NCBI RefSeq assembly: GCF_022668875.1
Contig: NZ_JAKGCR010000003.1
Span: 62,001 to 126,000, forward strand
From: Domibacillus sp. PGB-M46
GTDB taxonomy: Bacteria > Bacillota > Bacilli > Bacillales > Domibacillaceae
Reading direction: 5' to 3'
DNA length: 64,000 nucleotides
In this document: piece by piece, positions 43,592-53,226 of the stretch
Position numbering within the stretch: position 1 is the stretch's first letter
Layout of the letters: each line of letters opens with the position of its first letter
Program-made: the position numbers and the translations under genes
The notes under the pieces: generated by a model
Seen by the model: only the letters and a program-made list of their open reading frames with translations
Told to the model about the DNA's origin: nothing
The model's database searches: none

Positions 43592-44545
43592 ATGAGTGCT
43601 CCGTCTAATGTCAATACGGCCAGACGTGCCCACCCATTTGAAGTACATGAAAAAAAACGAAAGAAAATCAACTGGGTTCCATATTTGATGATTGCTCCGT
43701 CCGTTTTCATTGTCGTAGCGTTTCTGTTTTATCCAATTGGCACGGTGTTTTATTACAGCTTGTTTAATTATGATTTATCAGCGCCTTATTACAATGGATT
43801 TATCGGTCTTGAAAATTTTAAAGAAATCTTTACGGCGGACAAAACCTTTCTGCCGAGTCTGCTTATTACATTAAAATGGGTCGTGTCACAAGTGGGCCTT
43901 CAACTTGTTTTTGGCATGGCCGTAGCACTTCTTTTAAATCAAACGTTCAAATTCCGCGGTGTGTTTCGGGCAGCAGCTTTTATTCCATGGGCCATTTCAG
44001 GCGTTCTGGCATCGGTCATGTGGTCGCTTATGTACAATGAACATATGGGTGTACTGAATGATTTGTTTATGAGGATTGGAATAATCAGTGAAAGCAAGGC
44101 ATGGTTATCTGATGTCAGCACAGCTTTTGGATCCATTGTGGTCGCTGAACTATGGCGCGGCATTCCTTTTTTTGCGATAACGCTTTTAGCCGCCCTGCAA
44201 AGCATTCCAAATGAGATGTATGAAGCAGCAAAAGTGGACGGGGCGGGAAGGCGAAAAACGTTTTTCTTTATTACGCTGCCGCAGCTGAAAAACACAATTA
44301 TCCTAACCGTGCTGCTCCGTACGATTTGGGAGTTTAATAATGTTGATCTGATTTTTAACTTAACAGGCGGCGGTCCGGCAGAATCTACCACGACGCTGAC
44401 CATGTACATCGCATCACAGGCGGTGCACGGAAGCAATTTTGGCTACGGCTCTGCGCTTACAGTCGTTTCATTCGCTATTCTGCTTATTTTCGCGGTTGTT
44501 TTTTTGAAAGTAACGAAGTATGAAAAAGAGGAGGCCGAACGATGA
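43592..44545 (+). CDS. carbohydrate ABC transporter permease (MalF/LplB-type)
   Basis: A 317-aa inner-membrane permease with about six helices. The cytoplasmic EAA loop (EMYEAAKVDGAGRRKTFFFITLPQLK) is near 205-235. It pairs with the next permease and a binding lipoprotein to import oligogalacturonides, judging from the downstream PL22, KdgF and GH105 genes. The basic N-terminal extension (about 30 aa) is normal for the family. First gene of the operon; overlaps the next start by 4 nt (ATGA). Confidence 0.9.
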   Translation: MSAPSNVNTARRAHPFEVHEKKRKKINWVPYLMIAPSVFIVVAFLFYPIGTVFYYSLFNYDLSAPYYNGFIGLENFKEIFTADKTFLPSLLITLKWVVSQVGLQLVFGMAVALLLNQTFKFRGVFRAAAFIPWAISGVLASVMWSLMYNEHMGVLNDLFMRIGIISESKAWLSDVSTAFGSIVVAELWRGIPFFAITLLAALQSIPNEMYEAAKVDGAGRRKTFFFITLPQLKNTIILTVLLRTIWEFNNVDLIFNLTGGGPAESTTTLTMYIASQAVHGSNFGYGSALTVVSFAILLIFAVVFLKVTKYEKEEAER

Positions 44546-45369
44546 ACAAAACGATGGATCGCTGGCTGACACTCCGGCTTCCGCTTGCGGTAATGCTTAT
44601 TTTCACTATGTTTCCGTTTTATTGGACAATCAATACCGCTTTTAAAATGGATGGAGATATTGTCAAACGTCCAGTTGAATACATTCCAACTGCACCCACT
44701 ATTGATAACTTTGTGATTGCCTGGAGCAACGTTGGATTTGCGACTTATTTTAAAAACAGTTTAATTGTGGGTGTAAGCACGGTTGCCCTTGTTTTAGTCC
44801 TGTCTATTTTATCGGGATACGCACTCAGCCGGTACAAATTCAAAGGAAAACGTGCTTTCATGGTAATGCTTCTTTGTACACAGTTTATTCCAAGGGCAAT
44901 GCTTATTATCCCATTGTTTATTATTTTTAAAAACCTGGGATTGATCAGCAGCCCGCTTTCATTAATTATTACGTATGCTGCTGTAGAAATTCCATTTACA
45001 ACTGTCCTCATGAGCGGCTTTATTTCCAACGTGCCGAAAGAGCTGGAAGAAGCGGCTATGATTGACGGATGCAATCGGCTTCAATCCCTGCGCCATGTTG
45101 TCTTCCCGCTTCTTGTACCGGGCATTGTAGCTACAGGTGTGTTCACTTTGATTTATACATGGAATGAGTTTCTGCTGGCGCTTATGCTGACCAATCAGCA
45201 AAGCAAGTTTACACTCCCGGTTGGGCTCAGCTACATGATGGGTGAATTTAATGTGAACTACGGCGCTCTTGCTGCAGGAAGTGTCATTGCGCTTGTTCCA
45301 GCAGTTCTACTGTTCGTTTACGCACAAAAGCATTTGGTCAGCGGCCTGGGCGGCGCGGTCAAAGGCTAA
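44542..45369 (+). CDS. carbohydrate ABC transporter permease (MalG/LplC-type)
   Basis: A 275-aa permease with six helices and the EAA loop KELEEAAMIDGCNRLQSLRHVVFPLL (about 173-198). Partner of the preceding permease. No ATPase gene lies in this operon, so the transporter probably uses a shared MsmX-type ATPase encoded elsewhere, as several Bacillus sugar importers do. Confidence 0.92.
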   Translation: MNKTMDRWLTLRLPLAVMLIFTMFPFYWTINTAFKMDGDIVKRPVEYIPTAPTIDNFVIAWSNVGFATYFKNSLIVGVSTVALVLVLSILSGYALSRYKFKGKRAFMVMLLCTQFIPRAMLIIPLFIIFKNLGLISSPLSLIITYAAVEIPFTTVLMSGFISNVPKELEEAAMIDGCNRLQSLRHVVFPLLVPGIVATGVFTLIYTWNEFLLALMLTNQQSKFTLPVGLSYMMGEFNVNYGALAAGSVIALVPAVLLFVYAQKHLVSGLGGAVKG

Positions 45370-45390
45370 CATATACAAGGGGGAATTGAG

Positions 45391-46737
45391 ATGAGAAGAA
45401 AATTATTTCACGGTATGTCAACGTCATTTGTACTGGCTTCTATGCTGCTGGCGGGCTGCAACAGTGGTGACACAGAAGTTGAGGGCTCATCAAGTCCTGG
45501 CACAAAATCTGATCCTAATGAACAAATTACAATTACATTCTGGGATGAAAATGCCGGCCCGCAGCGGACACCGATTTGGGAAGAGCTGATTACACGCTTT
45601 GAAGCAGAGCATAAAAACATTGATGTAGAGTATGTAGGACTTCCAAAGGATTCAGCGAAGCAAAAACTGGATGCTGCCATCGCAGCAGATGATATGCCGG
45701 ATGTCGGCAGTGTGCAGACAAGCTGGCTGCCGGAATTTGCAGCACGCGAAGCTCTGCTGCCCCTTGATGAGCAGTTTGATAGCTGGGAAGAAGGAAGCGA
45801 CATCAATAAAAGCGCGGTTGACTTTAATAAAGAAATTGTCATGGATGGAAAATTATACGGGATTCCATATACACAAAACCTGGATATTTTGTGGTACCGG
45901 CCAGACTGGTTCGCCGAGAAAAATGTAAAAGCACCGGAAACATGGGATGAATTTTTCACAGCTGCTGAAAAAATGACTGACAAAGCGAACAATCAGTACG
46001 GCTATACGATTCGCGGCGGAGCAGGGGGCTCCTTCCAGCTGCAGCGCCTTATGTATGCTTATTCCGGCATTGAAGAGTATGTAGATAAAGATGGCAAAAG
46101 TACAATCAACGATCCGAAACACGTTGAGTTTTTGGAAAAATATTTTGATATGTATCAAAAGTTTACACCAAAAAGTGATATAACAAATGGTTACAAAGAA
46201 ATGATCGCAGGATTTGATACAGGAGCTGTGGCAATGGTGCAGCACAATGTCGGCTCATACGGGGAGCATAACGAATCACTTGAGCCGGGTCAATTTAAAG
46301 CGCTTGCACTTCCGAAATCAGAAGACGGCAAATATGCAGCAGAAGGCGGCAATACGATCGGTATGTCTATTTTTAAATCAACAGAGCATCCGGAAGCGGC
46401 CTGGGAATTTACTGCGTTCATTAACTCGGCCGAAAGTCAAAGCTATTGGAATGAAAAGGTTGGCCAGATTCCAACTAATTCAGATGTGCTGCAGGAAGAC
46501 TGGGTGAAAAATGCTGATCATATTAAAGTAGCATTTGAAGTCTATGAAGATCCAAACCTTGTCCTGTACAAACCGCCGTTTTATCTGCCTGACTATCGAT
46601 CTATTCTTGATAATACTGTGGATTCCGGCATTCAAAATGTAATGAGCGGCAAGATCACCGTAAAAGAATTTTTAGATGAATGGGCCGGTGCGATTGAAGA
46701 ATCCCAAAAGCAATATGATGAACACTTTAAAAAATAA
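45391..46737 (+). CDS. extracellular sugar-binding lipoprotein of the ABC transporter
   Basis: A 448-aa substrate-binding protein (cluster of oligosaccharide-binding proteins). Lipoprotein signal ends in SMLLAGC (Cys 23). ITITFWDENAGPQRTPIWEELITRFE starts the mature fold, and GKLYGIPYTQNLDILWYRPDWFAEKNV and AAEGGNTIGMSIFKSTEHPEAAWEF are family-typical. Likely ligand: short (possibly unsaturated) oligogalacturonides. Followed by a hairpin that may hold its mRNA level above that of the enzyme genes. Confidence 0.92.
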   Translation: MRRKLFHGMSTSFVLASMLLAGCNSGDTEVEGSSSPGTKSDPNEQITITFWDENAGPQRTPIWEELITRFEAEHKNIDVEYVGLPKDSAKQKLDAAIAADDMPDVGSVQTSWLPEFAAREALLPLDEQFDSWEEGSDINKSAVDFNKEIVMDGKLYGIPYTQNLDILWYRPDWFAEKNVKAPETWDEFFTAAEKMTDKANNQYGYTIRGGAGGSFQLQRLMYAYSGIEEYVDKDGKSTINDPKHVEFLEKYFDMYQKFTPKSDITNGYKEMIAGFDTGAVAMVQHNVGSYGEHNESLEPGQFKALALPKSEDGKYAAEGGNTIGMSIFKSTEHPEAAWEFTAFINSAESQSYWNEKVGQIPTNSDVLQEDWVKNADHIKVAFEVYEDPNLVLYKPPFYLPDYRSILDNTVDSGIQNVMSGKITVKEFLDEWAGAIEESQKQYDEHFKK

Positions 46738-46774
46738 AAAAGGAAAGATGCCAGGTCAGGCATCTTTTCCTTCA
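46737..46774 (+). terminator. intra-operon hairpin after the binding-protein gene
   Basis: AAAAAGGAAAGATGCC (46737-46752) and GGCATCTTTTCCTT (46759-46772). The next gene follows with no clear new promoter, so this is probably a partial terminator or mRNA stabiliser. Confidence 0.7.
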
Positions 46775-46793
46775 TTTACTGGAGGAATGAAGG

Positions 46794-47942
46794 TTGATCG
46801 GCAAAACATATGAGTCGGAAAAAAGAAGTTATAGGGATGAGAAAACCGGCAGAAAAGTATGGCAGCTAACAGCATCTTCATCTAATTTCCACTTCTACTT
46901 TACAGATAACTCGTTTACGAAAAACAGCAGAGATATTTATTTTTTATCTGACCGAAGCGGACCGGAAAACTGCTACAACCTGTTTAAAATGGATATTGGC
47001 TCAGGACTGATGACACAGCTGACAGATGAGGCGGATGGAATTACACCAAGTTACCATACAAAAACGCCCGACAGCAAAATCATTGTGTATGTGACAGGGA
47101 ATAAGGTGAAAAAACTTGAGACCGACACGATGGATCTGACTGTTTTGTACGAGGAGCAAGGCGACATACACCTTGGCCACCCGCACATTAACGCAGAAGG
47201 CACGTATATCGGCCTGGCGCGAAATGAGCGTGCGCTTATTCAGCGCGGTGCCAATTACCAAGGATTTAAAGAAACAATGTATGCAACAAAAAAGGGCTGG
47301 ATCACATTAATTTCAATGGATGGAGAAACGGTAACCAATGTATTTGAAGACACCCATTGGCTTGGCCATTTTCAATTTTCACCGCATGACAGCGATCTCG
47401 CCATGTTTTGTCACGAGGGACCCTGGAATCTTGTTCACCAGCGCATCTGGCTGCTTCAAATAGCCAGCCGGGATGTAAAGCCCTGTTTTCGCCAGTCAGA
47501 GGATGATTGTGTTGGCCACGAATTTTGGACAGCAGACGGCCGCATTTTTTTCGACAACCGGCGTAAAGGCCATGACGGAACGATCACCGTCCATAAAACA
47601 CAGGCAACAATCGAACTGGAGCAGACGGATCAAGTTCCTTATATAGGCCTGGCGGATTCTAAGGGAAAGGTGATTCGGGTTATGGATTTGCCTTATTATT
47701 GCAACCACTATCATGCTAATCAAGAAGGTACATTGCTTGTCGGTGATGAAGTAGAGGATCTCGTTTTAATTAATATGAGCAGTAATAAGCCTTCAATTGA
47801 AACTCTTTGCACGCACAAAACGAGCTGGCAGTCACAAAAAACACACTGCCATCCGACGTTCAGCTGGGATGACCGGCATATTTTATTTACCTCGGACAGG
47901 GAAGGCGAATGCCAGATTTATTTACTTTCATTGGAGGAGTGA
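46794..47942 (+). CDS. ogl: oligogalacturonate lyase (PL22 family)
   Basis: A 382-aa cytoplasmic seven-bladed beta-propeller lyase that cleaves di- and trigalacturonate to 5-keto-4-deoxyuronate (DKI). Blade motifs such as DIYFLSDRSGPENCYNLFKMD, KIIVYVTGNKVKKLE and HILFTSDREGECQIYLL occur. The GHPHINAEGTY and CNHYHANQEG segments hold the His residues that in PL22 bind the metal and act in catalysis. Start is TTG 46794, 8 nt after GGAGGAATG. In operon with transporter, KdgF and GH105. Confidence 0.88.
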   Translation: MIGKTYESEKRSYRDEKTGRKVWQLTASSSNFHFYFTDNSFTKNSRDIYFLSDRSGPENCYNLFKMDIGSGLMTQLTDEADGITPSYHTKTPDSKIIVYVTGNKVKKLETDTMDLTVLYEEQGDIHLGHPHINAEGTYIGLARNERALIQRGANYQGFKETMYATKKGWITLISMDGETVTNVFEDTHWLGHFQFSPHDSDLAMFCHEGPWNLVHQRIWLLQIASRDVKPCFRQSEDDCVGHEFWTADGRIFFDNRRKGHDGTITVHKTQATIELEQTDQVPYIGLADSKGKVIRVMDLPYYCNHYHANQEGTLLVGDEVEDLVLINMSSNKPSIETLCTHKTSWQSQKTHCHPTFSWDDRHILFTSDREGECQIYLLSLEE

Positions 47943-47946
47943 AACT

Positions 47947-48270
47947 ATGTTTGTTAAGGGTAGCGAAACAAAAACCGTACATGCGGGAGAAGGTGCAGTG
48001 AGGAAACTGCTTGGCTGCGGCGGCACGCTGACAATGGCGGAAGTTGAGTTTGAAAAGGGGGCAGTTGGAGAAATGCATTCACATGAACATGAGCAGGTGT
48101 GTTATATCGTGCAGGGCCGGTTTCAATTTAACTTAAACGGTGATATTCGCCTGCTTCAAAAAGGAGACAGCGTGTATGTTCCGTCAAATATCCAGCATGG
48201 TGTTACAGCACTTGAGGATCATTCCATTATCTTAGATGTATTTACGCCGCAGCGCGAAGATTTTTATTAA
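47947..48270 (+). CDS. kdgF: cupin, pectin degradation protein KdgF
   Basis: A 107-aa single-domain cupin. Metal-binding motif GEMHSHEHEQVCYIVQGRFQF (H-x-H-x3-E...) and second motif SVYVPSNIQHGV. KdgF speeds ring opening of the 4,5-unsaturated uronate to DKI, upstream of KduI. Start ATG 47947, just after the lyase gene stop (GGAGGAGTGAAACT as RBS). Its position between PL22 and GH105 fits exactly. Confidence 0.9.
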   Translation: MFVKGSETKTVHAGEGAVRKLLGCGGTLTMAEVEFEKGAVGEMHSHEHEQVCYIVQGRFQFNLNGDIRLLQKGDSVYVPSNIQHGVTALEDHSIILDVFTPQREDFY

Positions 48271-48283
48271 GGGGGCTAAGAAA

Positions 48284-49369
48284 ATGAAGACGATTTCAAT
48301 GATTGAAACGGCAGAGCAGGCGTGTCGGGCTGTTATGAATACGTATACACCGGCTGAGCTGCCGCCGGCGGGTATTTGGCATTATCATCAAGGTGTGTTT
48401 TTGGAAGGGATGCGGCGTGTCTATGAGCAAACCGGAACTGAAGAGTATTTTAATTATGTAAAGAGCTATATTGACCTGCTCGTTGACGAAGAAGGAAATT
48501 TTTTATTTGCCAGAGAAGAATTGGACGCCATACAGGTAGGAATTCTTCTGTTTCCGTTGTATCAGAAAACGGGAGACAAAAGATACATGATTGCGGCGAA
48601 AAAACTACGGAGCTTGTATGGGTCGTTCAATAAAACGACAGAAGGCGGCTTCTGGCATAAAGACAAATACCCGTATCAAATGTGGCTGGACGGCTTGTAT
48701 ATGGCCGGGCCGTTTGCGCTTATGTACCATGAACATTTCCATGAGCCGGAGCTGATTCAGCAGGTTCTTTATCAAGAAAAGCTGATGCGTATCCATACAA
48801 AAGATCAGAACACAGGACTCTTTTATCATGCATGGGATGAGAAAAAGCAGCAGCCGTGGGCAAACCCAGAAACAGGCCGTTCACCGGAGTTTTGGTCACG
48901 TTCTATTGGCTGGTATGGGACGGCTCTTATCGATATAGCAGAACGGCTGCCGGATTATCATCCATCCCGCGCGGAATTAATAGAAGAACTGCGTGCCCTT
49001 ATCCCGGCGCTGCTCGCTTTTCAAGACGAACAAACAGGGCTATGGTATCAAGTTACCCATAAGGGGGCACGGGAGGACAACTGGCTGGAGTCATCCGGCA
49101 CAAGCTTGTTTATTTACACGATTGCCAAAGCGGTTCAAAACGGCTGGGCAGACGCTTCATACTTAAAAGAGGCGGAACGGGCGTTTAACGGCTTGATGGG
49201 GCATATGGTAGATACAAGCGGGGGGCAGTGGAAGCTGAAAGGCATTTGCATCGGGACCTCTGCCGGCGTATATGATTATTACGTTTCCCGCCCCGCGTCC
49301 GCTAATGACCTGCACGGAGTCGGTGCGTTTCTATTAGCAGTCATGGCTCTTGAACAAGCAAAAAAATAA
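48284..49369 (+). CDS. unsaturated glucuronyl/rhamnogalacturonyl hydrolase (GH105)
   Basis: A 361-aa (alpha/alpha)6-barrel of family GH105 (YteR/YesR). It hydrates and releases the unsaturated uronic acid from the non-reducing end of pectin fragments. WHKDKYPYQMWLDGLYMAGPF contains the catalytic Asp; SPEFWSRSIGWYGTALIDI, LWYQV and SSGTSLFIYTIAKAV are family-specific. No signal peptide, so it is cytoplasmic, after uptake. Rhamnogalacturonyl versus galacturonyl preference cannot be told. Start ATG 48284 behind AAGGGGGC. Confidence 0.9.
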   Translation: MKTISMIETAEQACRAVMNTYTPAELPPAGIWHYHQGVFLEGMRRVYEQTGTEEYFNYVKSYIDLLVDEEGNFLFAREELDAIQVGILLFPLYQKTGDKRYMIAAKKLRSLYGSFNKTTEGGFWHKDKYPYQMWLDGLYMAGPFALMYHEHFHEPELIQQVLYQEKLMRIHTKDQNTGLFYHAWDEKKQQPWANPETGRSPEFWSRSIGWYGTALIDIAERLPDYHPSRAELIEELRALIPALLAFQDEQTGLWYQVTHKGAREDNWLESSGTSLFIYTIAKAVQNGWADASYLKEAERAFNGLMGHMVDTSGGQWKLKGICIGTSAGVYDYYVSRPASANDLHGVGAFLLAVMALEQAKK

Positions 49370-49438
49370 AATATCCAAACCGGCAGGAAGATGATATCGT
49401 TAAGATATAGTTCACATGGGAGAAGGGCTTGAATACGC

Positions 49439-51259
49439 ATGCAGTTAAAAAAATGGAAAGCGTTTATTCAAAAACACTTCTTTTTTTCCTTTAAATCAAC
49501 GATTATCAGCCTTTACCTGCCGGTTATGATTTTATTTATAGCGATTATGGGCGGGGTATCTTATTTTCTCGCTGCTGACCAGATAAAAGAAAACGCATAC
49601 AAAAATATCGATGATACTGTATTTCAGACGACGGGCTATTTGGAAAACCGTTTTACCGATGTGTTTGAGCAGCTGGTTTCGCTGGCGAATGATCCAACAA
49701 TGAATGCAATCATTGCGAATGATCCGGATGATATTGATCCGAAAGATTATATTTCTTTTAACAATCACTTAAACCAAATTTTTATCAATTATAATTCTAT
49801 GATTGAAGCGATTTTGGTTGACCTGCATGATGGGAAATTCCAACTGACGAAAAACGACGGCCAAACGAATTTCGTCCGCTTTCAGTTTGAAGAGTATGCA
49901 CAAAAGTTTACAGGAAGCAAAGAGGGCTATTACTGGCGGAATTTACATGCAGACGATATTTTTTATGGAACCAACAGCGAACCCAACAATGTGATCAGCG
50001 TATTTAAGCTGGTCGGAACGGCCCAGTCAAAAGCACACGGCATCGTTCTTTTCAACTTGCGCGGTGATTATTTTGAACGCATTTTTAATGAATCACTGCT
50101 TGGTGAAAATGGCTACCTCGCCTTGATTAGCGAAGATGGATCGGTTTTATCCAAGCAGGTTGAAGAAGAATATATGATCGATGAAACGGTTGTTCAATAT
50201 GCACAACGGGCGGATGCTGAACGGGGGCAGTTTGAATTTCAAAAGCCAGGTGGCAAAGAAATGGTCGTCATTTACGATACGATGGAGTTAAACAACTGGA
50301 AAGTGGCCGCTGTATTTCCACAGGAGGACGTACTCCAAAAAGTGAATTACATTAAATATGTAACGATTACGTTGATCCTCTGCTTAATGATTGTCGCTGT
50401 TGCCATTTCAAATGTTTTTGCCCGCTACATTACCGGACCCATCCGGTCACTCGTTCAAAATATGAAGCTGGTGAACGAGCAAAATATCGCGATCCCCGCT
50501 GAGCCTTCCGAGCATGTCACGAAAGAAATGAAAATTTTAAACCACGGTATGGAAGAAATGATGCAAAAGCTAAACAAACTCATTGAACAGGTAAAAGTCG
50601 AGCAGGAGGAAAAGAGAAGGCTTGAATACGCTATTTTGTACGCGCAAATTACCCCGCACTTTTTATATAACACCTTGTATTCGATCAAAAGCTTAAGTGA
50701 TATGGGCATGAACGAAGAAGCCAGTGACATGATTAGTGCGCTGTCTAACTTTTTTCGCATCAGCATCAGCAAGGGGCGCGAACTGATTACCGTTGCAGAG
50801 GAAATCGAGCATATTCGCAGTTATCTTTTTATACAGGAAATGCGCTACGGTGATGATTTTTCATATGAGATTCAAATGGACGAAGGACTGGGACACTATC
50901 AAATCATGAAGCTTACTCTGCAGCCGCTCGTTGAAAATGCGCTTTATCATGGGGTTAAGCAGACAAGAGGAGAAGGAAAGATTTTGGTTTTGGTCCGCGA
51001 AGAAGAGGAGCAGTTAATTCTTTCTGTGCAGGATAATGGCAAAGGGATACCACCAGAAAAACTGGCCGCTATCCGGCGTGAAATTTACCAGAAAGGGTCA
51101 GAAAAGCAGACGACTGGTATCGGATTAAACAGCGTACATGAGCGCATTGGCCTGCATTTCGGACCGGCCTATGGACTCGTTATAGAAAGCGAAGAAGGAA
51201 AAGGCACGGCTATTACATTAACGATACCAAAACGTGAACAAGGAGTGAAGCGGGCATGA
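49439..51259 (+). CDS. YesM-like sensor histidine kinase
   Basis: A 606-aa membrane kinase: TM1 about 18-40, an extracellular dCache-like sensor about 41-285, TM2 about 295-318, HAMP linker about 320-375. A His_kinase domain with the LytS/YesM motif AQITPHFLYNTLYSIKSL (phospho-His about 404) follows, then an ATPase domain (LVENALYHGV, SVQDNGKGI, GIGLNSVHERI). It likely senses pectin oligomers or a sugar via the binding protein. Its stop overlaps the regulator start by 4 nt. RBS (GAAGGG) is far from the ATG. Confidence 0.92.
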   Translation: MQLKKWKAFIQKHFFFSFKSTIISLYLPVMILFIAIMGGVSYFLAADQIKENAYKNIDDTVFQTTGYLENRFTDVFEQLVSLANDPTMNAIIANDPDDIDPKDYISFNNHLNQIFINYNSMIEAILVDLHDGKFQLTKNDGQTNFVRFQFEEYAQKFTGSKEGYYWRNLHADDIFYGTNSEPNNVISVFKLVGTAQSKAHGIVLFNLRGDYFERIFNESLLGENGYLALISEDGSVLSKQVEEEYMIDETVVQYAQRADAERGQFEFQKPGGKEMVVIYDTMELNNWKVAAVFPQEDVLQKVNYIKYVTITLILCLMIVAVAISNVFARYITGPIRSLVQNMKLVNEQNIAIPAEPSEHVTKEMKILNHGMEEMMQKLNKLIEQVKVEQEEKRRLEYAILYAQITPHFLYNTLYSIKSLSDMGMNEEASDMISALSNFFRISISKGRELITVAEEIEHIRSYLFIQEMRYGDDFSYEIQMDEGLGHYQIMKLTLQPLVENALYHGVKQTRGEGKILVLVREEEEQLILSVQDNGKGIPPEKLAAIRREIYQKGSEKQTTGIGLNSVHERIGLHFGPAYGLVIESEEGKGTAITLTIPKREQGVKRA

Positions 51260-52803
51260 CGTGCAGGATAGTAATTGTAGATGATGACCGGATTATCCGG
51301 CGCAGCTTGTCGACAGCAATTCCATGGAAGGATCACGGTTTTGACCTGGCAGGTGAAGCGGCAGATGGAGAAAAGGGCTTAGCGTTAATTAAGGAAACAA
51401 ATCCGCAAATTGTGATTTCCGATATTAAAATGCCCTACATGGACGGCCTTGAAATGGCCGGGAAAATCAAAGAAATGAATACGGGTATTAAGGTCATTCT
51501 ATTAACAGGCTTTGAGGATTTTTCCTTTGCGCAAAAAGCCATATCGGTTCGGGCATTTGATTATTTACTAAAGCCAGTCAACCGGGATTGCCTGCTCCAA
51601 AAAGCGAAAGAAGCACGGGCGGAGTGGGAAAAAGAACAAAATGACCGGCGCCAGCTTGATGATCATCTTCCCGTGCGCCGTCAGCATTTTATCCGGGAGC
51701 TTCTTTATAAAAAAGTAGATAGTGCCGGGCTGGAAGACCAAATAAGGGAGCTGGGGCTGGCCCTGCACAGCCCGGTCCTTGCTGTACTGCTGGTAAAATT
51801 GGATGAACCGGTGCATCAGCATTCTGGAAATAAAAAAATCAAGAGGGAAATTTTATCGTTAGCCGAACAGCACTTTCCGGCAAGTGCGATAACGGAGATG
51901 AGGCCGGATGAGTTTGCTGTAATCTGGCCCATGGCAGCCGATATAGAAAATTGGACAGTGCAGATTGAAGCATTTCAATCGACTATTCGCGGGTCTCTGC
52001 ATACATCTGTAACCGTTACGGCGGGAGGGCTTTGCGATGGGCTTCAGCGTATACCGGACGCCTACTCGGAGGCAGCAGCCGCTATGGAATTTCGGCATAT
52101 CATCGGAAAAGACCGCTTTTTCACAATTGAAGATGCAGGGGAGTCCGTTCAAGAAGCCCAGCCTTTTCTTCAGCAGTTCGTTCAGGAAAAAGTGATCGAA
52201 AAAGTCAAAATGGGAATGTTGTCGGAAGTAGAACAGTTTTTTTCGGAGGACCGGCTTCAGCAGCTGAAAAAAGCTTACCTGCCTTTTCAGGAGGTTCGAA
52301 TGGCGGCTGTTCACCTGCTTATTATGCTGTCACAGGAAGTAGAGAGCTGGAGAGAAGAGCGTCAAAAAGAAATCGTTTGTTACGTGCAGGATATAAACGG
52401 ACTTCAGACGATTCAAGAGGTTTTTGAAAAACTTCACCATACATTTATACAAATGGCACAGTCCGTAGAAGGGCAGCGCAATAAACGGTCTGTTGTGGAT
52501 GAGGCAGTCGATTATATTAAAGAGCACTTTTGTGAAGAAGACTTAACACTTCAAAAGACAGCCAGCCATGTTCACATGAATGCAGCTTATTTAAGTGCGC
52601 AGTTTAAAGCGGAAAAAGGAATCAACTTTGTCGATTTTCTACTTGATCTGCGAATGAAAAAAGCCATGCAGCTGCTGAGGCAGGAACAGCTGAAGATTTA
52701 TGAAGTGGCAAGCATGGTCGGCTACAGCAATCCACAGTATTTCAGTATTTGCTTTAAACAGTACACCAATCATTCACCGGGCCAGTTTAAAAAACTGTCC
52801 TAA
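51256..52803 (+). CDS. YesN-like AraC-family response regulator
   Basis: A 515-aa regulator: receiver domain 1-120 (IVIVDDDRIIRRS; Asp in IVISDIKMPYMDGLEMA), a middle linker/GGDEF-like remnant, and a C-terminal AraC double helix-turn-helix about 415-515 (DLTLQKTASHVHMNAAYLSAQFKAEKG; IYEVASMVGYSNPQYFSICFKQYTNHSPGQF). Together with the preceding kinase it should activate the transporter/enzyme operon. Confidence 0.93.
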   Translation: MTCRIVIVDDDRIIRRSLSTAIPWKDHGFDLAGEAADGEKGLALIKETNPQIVISDIKMPYMDGLEMAGKIKEMNTGIKVILLTGFEDFSFAQKAISVRAFDYLLKPVNRDCLLQKAKEARAEWEKEQNDRRQLDDHLPVRRQHFIRELLYKKVDSAGLEDQIRELGLALHSPVLAVLLVKLDEPVHQHSGNKKIKREILSLAEQHFPASAITEMRPDEFAVIWPMAADIENWTVQIEAFQSTIRGSLHTSVTVTAGGLCDGLQRIPDAYSEAAAAMEFRHIIGKDRFFTIEDAGESVQEAQPFLQQFVQEKVIEKVKMGMLSEVEQFFSEDRLQQLKKAYLPFQEVRMAAVHLLIMLSQEVESWREERQKEIVCYVQDINGLQTIQEVFEKLHHTFIQMAQSVEGQRNKRSVVDEAVDYIKEHFCEEDLTLQKTASHVHMNAAYLSAQFKAEKGINFVDFLLDLRMKKAMQLLRQEQLKIYEVASMVGYSNPQYFSICFKQYTNHSPGQFKKLS

Positions 52804-52818
52804 AGTCCATTCGGTTAA

Positions 52819-52861
52819 AAAAGAGGAGCGGTCTTGCTGCACGCAAGACCGCTTCTCTTTG
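52819..52861. terminator. bidirectional terminator between yesN-like and tlp genes
   Basis: AAAGAGGAGCGGTCTTG and CAAGACCGCTTCTCTTT, one mismatch. Confidence 0.85.
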
Positions 52862-52873
52862 TCATGTTTAGGC

Positions 52874-53104
52874 TTAGTTCTTTCTGCGTGCAGCCGCTTC
52901 GTCTTTAATTTCTTCACGCATTCCTTCAATGCTTTCTTCGCGGCGTTCATTTTTCGCTTTGATGGCCGCCCGCTCTTTCCCGTTTGCAAAAACCATTGTT
53001 TCTTCCGCCGCCTCGATGTTTCCGATTGTGTTTTGCACCATTTCCTGAAGCTTTTGAACGTTGTCAGAACGGTTATCCGGTTTTGGACGGTTGTTGCGTG
53101 TCAT
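52874..53104 (-). CDS. tlp: small acid-soluble spore protein Tlp
   Basis: A 76-aa thioredoxin-like-protein (Tlp) SASP, made in the forespore. The family pattern is clear: [32 protein letters not shown] and [25 protein letters not shown]. Start ATG 53104 after AGGAGG (the longer frame upstream is not used). Expected sigma-G control. A firm sporulation marker for this genome. Confidence 0.93.
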   Translation of the reverse strand: MTRNNRPKPDNRSDNVQKLQEMVQNTIGNIEAAEETMVFANGKERAAIKAKNERREESIEGMREEIKDEAAARRKN

Positions 53105-53226
53105 ATATATTCCTCCTTTGAAGTCTCGAGCAGTACAGTCCGTAGACTGCCCTTTATTTCTTCTGTCCATTCAAAAAGAAAATATGTACAGCTATGTGAT
53201 TTAAAAATTCTGACAATATTCCCGAC

